DNA from: Gemmatimonadota bacterium
Lineage (GTDB): Bacteria > GCA-2686955
Length of the DNA: 63,578 nucleotides
Reading direction: 5' to 3'
Assembly (NCBI GenBank): GCA_002686955.1
Contig: NYZA01000017.1
Span: forward strand, 1-63,578
Below are positions 26,536 to 34,518 of this stretch, one piece after another. Position 1 is the stretch's first letter. Each line of letters starts with the position of its first letter. The translations under genes and the position numbers were made by a program. Under the pieces are notes generated by a model. That model was not told the origin of the DNA. It did no database searches and saw nothing but the letters and a program-made list of their open reading frames with translations.

Positions 26536-27242
26536 TAGCCGCCTTCGGCCAGGTCGCGCAATGCCTCGCGAAACCGGGTCGGGTCGTCGGCTCGAACATC
26601 GCCGTAGATCGGAGCCTCGCCGCCATCGAACCCGGCCTCGATTCCGAGCTTGGCCAAGGCCTCGACCAGAGCGCGGCCGCTCACGCCTCGGAGTCGCGCC
26701 TGGTGGGGCGTCGCGGGGGAGAGCGCCGGCGCCACAACGTCTTCTATCGGCGCTGGCGGATCCACCGCCGGCGGAGCGGCGGAAGCGAGACTCGGCGGAC
26801 TTTCCACCGAAGAGGCGCTGCGCAGTGGCATCAGAGTCACCGTTGCGTGGCTTCCGCGGGTCGTGAGATTGTAACGACATGGTTCCGACAGATCGAAGAC
26901 GACTCGCGACCTCGCATCGGGACGGGGGCGATACTGGCTCGTTCGCACCCCGGTGACCGGCCCCTCGATCAGCTCCGGATGATTCCAGCGGCGGAGTGCG
27001 TTCACCGTGTCGTAGAAGTCGAGCACCAGTTTTTCGGACCCCTCCGAGATGTAGAAATGACGCACTCGGGTCGAGTCGCTCAGCGTCATGACCGCGCGGA
27101 CGCCCTCCTCCCATCGGTCCAATTCCAAACCCTCGAGGCGGGCGCTCGCGCCATGGCAGGGCGGGGAAAGCGTCACGATCGCCAGCAACGCGAGACGGGC
27201 GATCGTCGCGACCGATGAGGCTCTATTCACCAGCTTCCTCAC
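26535..27242 (-). CDS. AMIN-domain protein, PilQ-like N-terminal part without secretin domain
   Basis: The GTG at 27242 has GGAGGAG seven bases upstream, which fixes the start. The product is 235 residues with a signal peptide (IARLALLAIVTLSPPCHGA). An AMIN beta domain binds peptidoglycan in PilQ (VRHFYISEGSEKLVLDFY, SQYRPRPDARSRVVFDLS). After a Pro/Ala linker comes a segment like the start of a secretin STN domain (GVSGRALVEALAKLGIEAGF). The gene then stops and rsmD begins, so the pore-forming secretin region is missing. It is either a stand-alone AMIN protein or a truncated PilQ. The order after pilP is exactly where pilQ normally sits. Confidence 0.78.
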   Translation of the reverse strand: MRKLVNRASSVATIARLALLAIVTLSPPCHGASARLEGLELDRWEEGVRAVMTLSDSTRVRHFYISEGSEKLVLDFYDTVNALRRWNHPELIEGPVTGVRTSQYRPRPDARSRVVFDLSEPCRYNLTTRGSHATVTLMPLRSASSVESPPSLASAAPPAVDPPAPIEDVVAPALSPATPHQARLRGVSGRALVEALAKLGIEAGFDGGEAPIYGDVRADDPTRFREALRDLAEGG

Positions 27243-27543
27243 GGGGCCGCTCCTCCACCAACATGCGATGCACCATCGTGCCCTCCGGGGTGCGCAGCAC
27301 GATCCCCTCGGCGTCGATCGATTCGACCCGGCTTCCATCGAGAACATCCCCCGGCACCACCACCTCTTCCACTCCCCCTTCCCCGCGGACGATCGCGCAG
27401 ACCCGCTCTCCGGCTGTGAGGATTCCCACGGCTTGTGACCTTTCGGGAGCCCGAAAGGGATCACGCAGAGCCCCCGCATCGTACTCCCCGAGCCCGAAGC
27501 TCCACGCCACCAGCATCGCCGCGACCAAGACCCCTTCGGTCAC
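27223..27543 (-). CDS. PilP-like inner-membrane pilus protein
   Basis: The GTG at 27543 overlaps the pilO stop (GTGA) and has GGAGG upstream. The 106-residue product has an N-terminal hydrophobic helix (EGVLVAAMLVAWSFGLG), then a short beta domain (DPFRAPERSQAVGILTAGER, VVVPGDVLDGSRVESIDAEG). Its position in pilM-N-O-P order and the DPF motif before the beta domain support PilP. It is short and carries a membrane helix in place of a lipobox. It overlaps the AMIN gene by 20 bases. Confidence 0.68.
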   Translation of the reverse strand: MTEGVLVAAMLVAWSFGLGEYDAGALRDPFRAPERSQAVGILTAGERVCAIVRGEGGVEEVVVPGDVLDGSRVESIDAEGIVLRTPEGTMVHRMLVEERPREEAGE

Positions 27544-27983
27544 GAACCATCCTCCGCGACGAAGGGTGCATGCACCACGAGATCGAGCCTTCCCTCGCCG
27601 TCCGACGCCCTTGTCAGCTTCAGCTCCGTGAGGCGGCAAACATAGGGGAGTGACTCGATCCGAGACAGGAGAGCTCCGATCTCGTGATAGCCGGCGCCCA
27701 CCCGCAGCCGGAATCGCTCTTCACCGACGGCGTGTCCTCCGACTCTGCCAAGTGAGACCAGCTCCGCGTTTCGATCCAACTCGCTCACGAGCCCCGCGAT
27801 CCGTTCCCGGAAATCATCGATCTGACCTTCCTTCAGCACCGCGTTCGATCCCGCCTCGCTGGCGGCGGCACCGAGGCGATCGATCTCCGATTGCTGCCCG
27901 GGAATCAGTGCACCGGCCAGAATACCGACCACGAAGAGGAGCACCATCGCTGTCTGGAGCATGGGGCCACGCGCATCAGCCAT
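27540..27983 (-). CDS. pilO: PilO-like type IV pilus assembly protein
   Basis: PilO forms an inner-membrane heterodimer with PilN that links PilM to PilP/PilQ. From the ATG at 27983 (GGGAG upstream, overlapping the pilN stop) the 147-residue product has one N-terminal helix (MVLLFVVGILAGALIPG). A coiled-coil region (DFRERIAGLVSELDRNAELV) and a ferredoxin-like C-terminal part (FRLRVGAGYHEIGALLSRI) follow. The assignment relies on gene order and architecture more than on strong sequence motifs. Confidence 0.72.
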   Translation of the reverse strand: MADARGPMLQTAMVLLFVVGILAGALIPGQQSEIDRLGAAASEAGSNAVLKEGQIDDFRERIAGLVSELDRNAELVSLGRVGGHAVGEERFRLRVGAGYHEIGALLSRIESLPYVCRLTELKLTRASDGEGRLDLVVHAPFVAEDGS

Positions 27984-28440
27984 GAATCGCGCTCCCGCGG
28001 GCCAGCCCCAGTTGGAGCAGGAAGGCAACTTGGCCCCTCTCTTCGATCTTGCTCTCGCGCAATTCGCCCCTCTCGATGGCGCTGTATTCGAGCAATGCCT
28101 TCAGGTAGGCGTCCACCGACTCCGACTGGTGGGCGCGTCCGCGCAGGACCAGCCGTCCTCTGTCCTCGACGATCGAGAGCAGCCACACGTCATCGGCGGG
28201 CAACGCCCGCGCGAGATCGAGCAGCAGATCGTCGTAGCGAGGGCGGGGGGCGAGTCCGTGGGCCGCCTGTGCCTCGATGCGTGCCCTCAGAGCGGCCACG
28301 CGGAGCTCGTTGCGAACCGCCAAAAAGATCGGAATCAGGGCGACGATCCCCAGCCAGGCGAATACCCAGCTCAGACCGCGGGTGGGACGGCCGGCCGATT
28401 CACCGAGAGGTTCTTCCGGCAGCAGATTGATTTCGATCAT
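27976..28440 (-). CDS. pilN: PilN, type IV pilus assembly protein
   Basis: PilN binds PilM through a conserved N-terminal motif. The 154-residue protein begins MIEINLLPEEP, which contains the diagnostic INLLP. One membrane helix (WVFAWLGIVALIPIFLAV), a coiled coil (RVAALRARIEAQAA) and a periplasmic domain follow. It overlaps pilM by four bases upstream and pilO by eight bases downstream. Confidence 0.86.
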   Translation of the reverse strand: MIEINLLPEEPLGESAGRPTRGLSWVFAWLGIVALIPIFLAVRNELRVAALRARIEAQAAHGLAPRPRYDDLLLDLARALPADDVWLLSIVEDRGRLVLRGRAHQSESVDAYLKALLEYSAIERGELRESKIEERGQVAFLLQLGLARGSAIHG

Positions 28441-29396
28441 GCCTCGCCCTCTTGGAAGCGCCGCGCGAGACCCATGACCGGAGCCAGCATCGATGGTGCG
28501 GCGCCTTTCTGTGTGGCGGGGAGAGAGAGGTCGATCCGTTCCACCTCGTGATCGATCCGATCGGCGACCCCCTCGCGAATGCCGGGCAGAAGCGAGAGAC
28601 CTCCCGCCATCACCACCCGTTTCGGTTCTATCTTCCCCCGGCTCACCGCGTTCCGCACGGTCTCGGCGATCCCGTCCGCCAATCGGTCGATCGCCCTGCC
28701 AAGCTCGCGCGCTTCATCCGCACGGGCCGGCTCCGCGCCACCGGCCAGTTCGGCGGCTCGCTCGTCCAGCCCCGGCTCCAGCATCGATTGGAGCTCCGCA
28801 CCGGTTCCCTCTCGCAATGTGTGCAGCATATGTGGAATACCGGAGCGCAAAACGAGGATCGAGAGCCACTCATGCCCGGTGAGGATGACGATTCCGTCTT
28901 CATTCCACGCGAAGAGATTCGAGACCGCGAGCACATCGACATCGATCAGCACCGGAACGAGATCCGCGTCCTCGAGCAGCCGGGATCGCTCGAGCATCGC
29001 CGAGCGATCGGCCGAGATCGCCACCACCTTTCCCCCCCGCACATCGAAATCGTGGATCATCGCGGCGAGGTCCCCAGCGATGCGGTGCGAAAGCTCGAAT
29101 CGCACCACCTCCGATATCTGCTCCGCGCCGATCCCATCGAGGTCGAGTGCGTGGACGCCCACAGCGCAAGCGGGAGCGAGGATCGCGGCCCGCGAGGTCC
29201 CCCGCGCCCCGAGCTCGCGCCTAAGGGAATCGATCGCTCCCACAACGGGCGCGCGATCTACGATTCTTCCATCTCGCACCGAACCGGATGGCAGAGGCGC
29301 CGCGGCCACCAGGGTCGGCCCCGATTCCCGCACCCGGGCGGCCTTGACCGCGCGTGCCCCAACGTCGAAGCAGATGGCTCTGGTCGCTTTTCTCAT
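28437..29396 (-). CDS. pilM: PilM, actin-like type IV pilus assembly ATPase
   Basis: PilM is a cytoplasmic actin-fold protein that docks on PilN. The 319-residue product starts MRKATRAICFDVGARAVKAA, where FDVGARAVK matches the phosphate-1 loop. It has SEVVRFELSHRI and a C-terminal MAGGLSLLPGIREGVADRI nucleotide-binding region. The start ATG at 29396 has no clear ribosome site. The frame continues upstream far into the prepilin peptidase region as a shadow. Confidence 0.88.
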   Translation of the reverse strand: MRKATRAICFDVGARAVKAARVRESGPTLVAAAPLPSGSVRDGRIVDRAPVVGAIDSLRRELGARGTSRAAILAPACAVGVHALDLDGIGAEQISEVVRFELSHRIAGDLAAMIHDFDVRGGKVVAISADRSAMLERSRLLEDADLVPVLIDVDVLAVSNLFAWNEDGIVILTGHEWLSILVLRSGIPHMLHTLREGTGAELQSMLEPGLDERAAELAGGAEPARADEARELGRAIDRLADGIAETVRNAVSRGKIEPKRVVMAGGLSLLPGIREGVADRIDHEVERIDLSLPATQKGAAPSMLAPVMGLARRFQEGEA

Positions 29397-29572
29397 TGCA
29401 ATGGCGGCGGTCGGCCCTGGTGGATGTTCGTGGGGAAAACCTGAGCCTATCGAGGGGACTCCGGTGGGGTCAATGAAAGCTCCGAGTCCCTGACCTCTCG
29501 ACATGCCGCACCGATCGACATCGATGAGGAGGAGAGGGGGGACGACCGAGTATTGGCTTGCCGATCTCCGCC

Positions 29573-29637
29573 ATTCGCGGCCAGGCATGCCCCGTGGCTC
29601 CGCATCCCCGAACTCTACGCCCCGCGTGCCCGCGAAT
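29573..29637. repeat. Hairpin enclosing short dispersed repeat, copy 2
   Basis: ATTCGCGG at 29573-29580 and CCGCGAAT at 29630-29637 form an inverted pair. Just inside the left arm, 29581-29603 repeats the segment at 5361-5383 with two differences. It lies in the 278-base gap between pilM and the prepilin peptidase gene, where I see no coding region. It could be an intergenic terminator or processing site; no T-run is present. Confidence 0.45.
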
Positions 29638-29674
29638 CGCCCGGGTACGGCGCGCCCCGGGACAAAGCGCCACG

Positions 29675-30625
29675 TCACCCCCCCGGCAACATTCCCCATA
29701 GTCCCGGACCGGCCACGAGGACCGTGAAAGCGCCGGTCGCCAGGAAGGGCCCGAAGGGGATCTGGGCCTTCAAGCTGCCCCGTCCCAGCGCGATTCCTCC
29801 AATTCCAACAACCGATCCCAGAGCAGCGGCGAGAAAGATGGCCGGTGCGATTCCCAGCGGCCCGGTGAACGCGGCGATGCCCGCCGCGAGCCGGATGTCC
29901 CCTCCTCCGATCGCGACCTCGATCTTTCGCGCTCTGGTGTAGACCCAGTCGAGGGCGGCCAATGCCGCGTAGGCGACGACGGCGGCGACACAGTGGATCT
30001 GGAAAGTCGGAGTGGCGAGCAAGGCCAGCGGGGTGAGGACGACCGCGGCGACGCGAAAGGGCTTCGCCGCGCGCCCCTCCACACCGATCAAGGCGATCGT
30101 CAGGCCGATCGCCGCGGCGGCCTGAATTCCGATTTCGGGCAGTCCGATCGGGTCGGCCAGAAGAAGCCCGGCCAATAGGAGCGCTCTCGTGACCGCGAGC
30201 GGGATCCGGCGCTCGTGCAGGTCTACCAGCGACCCGATCACGAGAATCGGCAACGCCGCCGCCGCGCGCGCAGCCTCGATTCCGGGGCCCAGCGCGAGGA
30301 GTATCAGGGGAAGCGCGAATGTGAAGGCGAGCTCGACCACGAAGCTGCCAGGCCAAATGGGTGCCTTGCAAGTCGCGCAGCGTCCCCCGAGCAGGGTGTA
30401 CGAGACGACCGGGATGTTCTCCCAGCACCGAAGCACCCGCGCGCAGCTCTCGCAACGCGAACGATGGCCGCCCAGCGTGTTGTCACTGCGGAGCCGGTAG
30501 GCGGTGGCCGCGACATAGCTCCCGAGCGCGGCTCCCATGCTCCCGAGCAGAAAGAGGAGAATCACGCCGCGAGGTTCGAAGCCGAGTTCATCGTGTAGTG
30601 CTCGAAAGAAATCTTCGACCATCAT
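29675..30625 (-). CDS. pilD: Prepilin peptidase (A24 family)
   Basis: It cleaves and usually N-methylates prepilins in the inner membrane. The 316-residue polytopic protein has two zinc-ligand CxxC pairs in the cytoplasmic loop (CESC and CATC). The two catalytic aspartates are in IGSLVDLHERRIP and in the IGGGDIRLA loop, which matches the GxGD signature. The N-terminal methylase-type region is present (LGSYVAATAYRLRSD). It lies upstream of pilM in the pilus cluster and downstream of a pilin-like gene, 13 bases away. Confidence 0.94.
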   Translation of the reverse strand: MMVEDFFRALHDELGFEPRGVILLFLLGSMGAALGSYVAATAYRLRSDNTLGGHRSRCESCARVLRCWENIPVVSYTLLGGRCATCKAPIWPGSFVVELAFTFALPLILLALGPGIEAARAAAALPILVIGSLVDLHERRIPLAVTRALLLAGLLLADPIGLPEIGIQAAAAIGLTIALIGVEGRAAKPFRVAAVVLTPLALLATPTFQIHCVAAVVAYAALAALDWVYTRARKIEVAIGGGDIRLAAGIAAFTGPLGIAPAIFLAAALGSVVGIGGIALGRGSLKAQIPFGPFLATGAFTVLVAGPGLWGMLPGG

Positions 30626-30638
30626 ATGTAGTAGTGCA

Positions 30639-30992
30639 TTATCGCTTCCACGAAACCGTGCCGTCGTGGACGGCCCCGTGGGATTCCTCGCCCGGACAGA
30701 TGATGTGGTAGCTCACCTGGTCGCTTCGAACAAGATAGGGAGCCTCATTCGAGGGACAACGCAGATCGGAGAGCGAAGGCGGCTCCAGATTCTCGATCTC
30801 GGCTTCGTAGCGATCGGTCCGGGCGAAGTGAAGCTCCTGGGCCGTCGCCAAGAAGTTCAGGCGATTCCTGCACTCCACTTCGACCCGATCGTCGCGTGCC
30901 TCAACCACCCGCGGCCACGCCAGCAGCCACATCGAGACGGCACCGGCGAGAAGCAGCGTCAGCTCCAGCACGATCTTCTGGGTGCCTGTCAC
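30639..30992 (-). CDS. Small pilin-like protein
   Basis: The roughly 117-residue protein has an N-terminal hydrophobic helix (LELTLLLAGAVSMWLLAW) followed by a soluble part. The pattern NFLATAQELHFARTDRYEAE and a late Cys pair (LRCPSNEAPY, IICPGEE) resemble small type IV pilins and pseudopilins. A possible cleavage site, VTG/TQKIVLE, places Glu at +7 where Glu5 is expected, so processing by the neighbouring peptidase is uncertain. GTG at 30992 has GGAG nine bases upstream; TTG at 30998 is an alternative. It is next to the prepilin peptidase. Confidence 0.6.
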   Translation of the reverse strand: MTGTQKIVLELTLLLAGAVSMWLLAWPRVVEARDDRVEVECRNRLNFLATAQELHFARTDRYEAEIENLEPPSLSDLRCPSNEAPYLVRSDQVSYHIICPGEESHGAVHDGTVSWKR

Positions 30993-31092
30993 AAGCAAAA
31001 GCTCCGTCCGATGATGAGTAGGGATACCCCCATCATATCGAACGCTTCATTCTTGTGGACTCGCTCCTGCTCCGTGTTCGGACAGCTCCGGT

Positions 31093-32991
31093 TCAGGGCA
31101 GTTCGTAGCCGACCCCCTCGAGCACATGGACCGCGGCGCGGTAGTTGCCGAAGGGGGGCATGACGTACGCGCCCACTACCCGCTCCTTGACCGCATCGAG
31201 GGCCTCTTGGGCGACGGCGATCCCCTCGGCTCGGGCGGCCCTCCCACGACCGACCTTCTCCATCCGCGAGAGGATCGCCTCGGGAATCTGCATTCCGGGC
31301 ACCTCGTTGTGGAGGAAGGTGGCGTTCTTGAAGCTGGCCAGAGGCAGGAGCCCGACCATCACCGGAAGATCGAGCGACTCGATATCGTCAAGAAAACGGT
31401 GGATCAGCTCGGCTTCGTACACCGGTTGGGTCATCACGAACTCCGCGCCGGCTTTCTTCTTTTCCTCGAGGCGACGGATCTCTCGATCGTAGTCGAGGGC
31501 GGCGGGCTCCGCTCCACAGCGGAGCACGAAGGATGTCCGCGAGCCGATTCCCCGCCCGGCAGGATCGACGCCGCGATTCAAGCCGGCCGCCAGCTTGAGC
31601 AGGCCGATCGAATCGACGTCGTAGACCGCGCTCGCGTTCGGGTAGTCCCCCACCTTGGGCGGATCCCCCGTAATGATGATGAGATTGTGCAGTCCCGACA
31701 CCGATCCGCCGAGCAGATCGGATTGCAGGCGGAGCAGATTGCGATCTCTCGAACATACGTGCAGGATCGTGGCGAGACCGACCTGCTCTTCGATCACGCT
31801 CGCCAGAACCGAGTTCGAAACACGCACGGTCGCTCGCGGGCCATCGGCGATGTTCACCGCGTCGCAGCCCGAGGCCTGAAGCAGCCGCGCCGCCGCAATG
31901 GCCGGCTCCATGTCCAGACCGAAGGGCGATCCGATCTCGACACTGACGCAGAAGCTCGAGGGGTCGATTCTGCCCGGCTCGGAGCCGCGAACCCGCGTTC
32001 GAAACACCTGCTCGATCTTGGCGCCCAGAGCCGAGCGTTCCTCCAAGGGCAGGGGACTCTGTTCCTGAGTGGTCTCCTCGGTGGGTGAAGAGGTCTTTTC
32101 GGAGACCAGAATCCGCCCGCCCCCCATCATTCGCGTGGCGCCCGAGGCATGGCGGATGTGCTCCGGTGTGGTGCCGCAGCATCCACCGACCATCGCGACG
32201 CCGATCTTCAAACAGCGCCGAAGATACTCGGTGAAGTACTCCGGAGTGACCATGTAGAGGAGCCGTTCATCCACTTTTCGCGGATAGCCCGCGTTCGGTT
32301 GAACGCTGATCGGGAGCCCGCGGTCGACCATGCGCCCCGCCAGCTCGAAGCTCAGCTGCGGACCCTCCATGCAGTTGCAGCCCACCGAGTCGGCGCCCCA
32401 CTCCCTCAGCAGCTCGACCACCTTCTCCGGATCGGCCCCGTCCCCGGTCTTCCCATCTTCATCGAAGGCCATCTGGGCGACGATCGGCAGGCTCGTGGTC
32501 TCTCGGACCGCCTTGAGGGCGATCCTCATCTCGGAGAGCAGACGGAAGGTCTCGAGAACGATCAGATCGGCCCCGGCACCAGCAAGGGCGACGGCCTGCT
32601 CCTCTATCGCTTCGCGCAGCTCGTCGAGCTCCGCATCGGTCGAAACCGAAGGCACGCGACCGGTCGGTCCGATTGCGCCGGCCACCCAAGCGCGGCCCGC
32701 CGAGCACTCTTGGGCGATCTCGACCGCGGCGGCGTTGATCTCGTTGACTTTGCTCTCGATACCGGAGCGTCGCAGGCGGAGCCGATTCGCACCGAAGGTG
32801 TTGGTTTCGAGCACCTCGGCGCCCGCATCCAGGTACTCGAGATGGATCTGTCTGATCAACTTCGGCCGGGACAGGCAGAGCTCTTCGAAGACCTGATTGA
32901 GGAAGATGCCCCGGTTGTACAGCATCGTCCCCATCGCACCGTCCCAAAGAACGGGGCGACGTCCCAGAGTGTCGAGAAAGGAATCGTGCAT
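31093..32991 (-). CDS. Bifunctional homocysteine S-methyltransferase / methylenetetrahydrofolate reductase
   Basis: The 632-residue enzyme joins two methionine-synthesis activities. Residues 1-290 form a homocysteine methyltransferase barrel (VLWDGAMGTMLYNRG, ETNTFGANRLRL). Its zinc cysteines are in GCNCMEGP and GGCCGT. Residues about 325-600 resemble the MTHFR flavin barrel (SFCVSVEIGSPFG, LHNLIIITGDPPKVGDYP, AEFVMTQPVYEAELIHRFL). No cobalamin-binding domain is present. The same fusion is known in Bacillus YitJ and others. It lies downstream of the PilR-like regulator with a 69-base gap. Confidence 0.93.
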   Translation of the reverse strand: MHDSFLDTLGRRPVLWDGAMGTMLYNRGIFLNQVFEELCLSRPKLIRQIHLEYLDAGAEVLETNTFGANRLRLRRSGIESKVNEINAAAVEIAQECSAGRAWVAGAIGPTGRVPSVSTDAELDELREAIEEQAVALAGAGADLIVLETFRLLSEMRIALKAVRETTSLPIVAQMAFDEDGKTGDGADPEKVVELLREWGADSVGCNCMEGPQLSFELAGRMVDRGLPISVQPNAGYPRKVDERLLYMVTPEYFTEYLRRCLKIGVAMVGGCCGTTPEHIRHASGATRMMGGGRILVSEKTSSPTEETTQEQSPLPLEERSALGAKIEQVFRTRVRGSEPGRIDPSSFCVSVEIGSPFGLDMEPAIAAARLLQASGCDAVNIADGPRATVRVSNSVLASVIEEQVGLATILHVCSRDRNLLRLQSDLLGGSVSGLHNLIIITGDPPKVGDYPNASAVYDVDSIGLLKLAAGLNRGVDPAGRGIGSRTSFVLRCGAEPAALDYDREIRRLEEKKKAGAEFVMTQPVYEAELIHRFLDDIESLDLPVMVGLLPLASFKNATFLHNEVPGMQIPEAILSRMEKVGRGRAARAEGIAVAQEALDAVKERVVGAYVMPPFGNYRAAVHVLEGVGYELP

Positions 32992-33060
32992 GGGGGGCGT
33001 CGTGGCTGGAGGACCGTCCCGGCGATGCGGGCGATCGGGGTGCTCGTCGGCCCGTGGGCT

Positions 33061-34518
33061 CTACCCGCGCGATGGGGCGAAGACCGAGGAGGGCTGCCCG
33101 CTCGAGTCGCTGCCGAGGCGATACCGCTGGATCTTACGGTAGAGGGTAGAGGTGTCGATCCCCAAAACTTGACTCGCCCTTTTCTTGCGCCATCCCGATT
33201 CGTCGAGCACCTTGATGATGTAGCGGCGCTCGAGCTCCTCCAAGCTCGGTTGCCCTCCCATCAACCCCTCGCTCGGATGACCGGGAGCACCGGTCCGCAC
33301 GGCCGTCGGCAGTGCGTCGGCGGAGATCAGCTCACCGTCGACGAGTATCACCGCCCTTTCAACGATATTCTCGAGCTCGCGAACATTTCCAGGCCATCGG
33401 TGCTCTTTGAGATGCTCGCGTGCCTCCTTTTCGAAGCGCTTGAGTGAGATCCCTTCGCCCTCGCAGGCTTTGCGCAAGAAATGTTCGACCAGGAGTGGGA
33501 TATCATCCGCGCGCCGTCGTAGCGGTGGCACGTGCAGGGGCACCACGTTCAGCCGGTAGAAGAGATCGGCGCGAAACTCGTTGACGGATACCCGCTCTTC
33601 CAGGTTCGAATTCGTCGCCGCCAAGACGCGTACATCGGTTGGAATCGGCTGCGTACCCCCTACCGGCAAAACCTCGCGCTCTTGCAGCGCCCTCAGAAGC
33701 TTCACCTGAATGGCCGGAGTGGTTTCGCCGATCTCGTCGAGAAAGAGAGTGCCTCCGTTGGCAACCTGAAAGAGCCCCTCCTTGTTGCGGTGCGCGCTCG
33801 TGAACGAACCCTTCAGATGACCGAAGAGCTCCGATTCCAGCAGATTCTCCGGCAGGGCCCCACAGTTGATCGAGACGAAAGGCCGTTCGTCTCTTCGGCT
33901 GCGCTGGTGGATGAATCGAGCGAAGAGCTCTTTCCCTGTTCCACTCTCGCCGGTGATGAGGACGGTGCAGTCGGAGCCGGCGACCCGTTCGGCTAGCCGA
34001 AGCACCTCCTGGAGCTCCGGGGATTTCCCGATGATCCGCCGGGTTGGGACCTTCTTTCGAAGCTCGCGCCGCAAGAAGGCGTTCTCGCGGCGCGCGCGAC
34101 GCATCTCGATCGCGTTCGACACGATCGTACGCAGCTGCTCGCTCCGGAAGGGTTTGTGGAGGAAGTGGAAGGCGCCCTTGTTGACGGCATCGACGGCCGA
34201 CTGCAGAGACGCCTGAGCGGTCAGGAGGACCACCGGAAGCTGCGGATCGGTTGATCGCACGTGTTCCAGGACGTCGATGCCCGATCCGCTCGGCATGCGG
34301 ATATCGGTAATCACGCAATCCAGGGTCTCGCGGTCGATGATCTCGATGGCGCCGCTGACGGAAAACGATTGCAGCACCTTGACGTAATCCCGCTCCAACA
34401 GCCGAGCCACCACGTCACAGACGTTCTCTTCGTCGTCGACGATCAGAACTCTCTTCTGCACTGCTGTCGCCCTCCTCGATTCGAGCGCGTGGGACAGGGC
34501 TGTCTCCCCCTTGCTCAA
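33061..34518 (-). CDS. PilR-like sigma-54-dependent response regulator
   Basis: Residues about 20-140 form a receiver (VLIVDDEENV, phosphoacceptor in CVITDIRMPSGSG, K in FLHKPFRSEQ). The AAA+ sigma-54 activator domain follows: Walker A GESGTGKELF, Walker B GGTLFLDEIGE and arginine fingers in FRADLFYRLN. The C-terminal Fis-type HTH is ASQVLGIDTSTLYRKIQRY. The sigma-54 contact loop reads GSFTSA where the consensus is GAFTGA. It starts inside the end of the kinase gene (4-base overlap) and sits beside the pilus cluster. PilR is the best guess for its role, with NtrC/AtoC-type control of other targets also possible. Confidence 0.9.
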   Translation of the reverse strand: MSKGETALSHALESRRATAVQKRVLIVDDEENVCDVVARLLERDYVKVLQSFSVSGAIEIIDRETLDCVITDIRMPSGSGIDVLEHVRSTDPQLPVVLLTAQASLQSAVDAVNKGAFHFLHKPFRSEQLRTIVSNAIEMRRARRENAFLRRELRKKVPTRRIIGKSPELQEVLRLAERVAGSDCTVLITGESGTGKELFARFIHQRSRRDERPFVSINCGALPENLLESELFGHLKGSFTSAHRNKEGLFQVANGGTLFLDEIGETTPAIQVKLLRALQEREVLPVGGTQPIPTDVRVLAATNSNLEERVSVNEFRADLFYRLNVVPLHVPPLRRRADDIPLLVEHFLRKACEGEGISLKRFEKEAREHLKEHRWPGNVRELENIVERAVILVDGELISADALPTAVRTGAPGHPSEGLMGGQPSLEELERRYIIKVLDESGWRKKRASQVLGIDTSTLYRKIQRYRLGSDSSGQPSSVFAPSRG

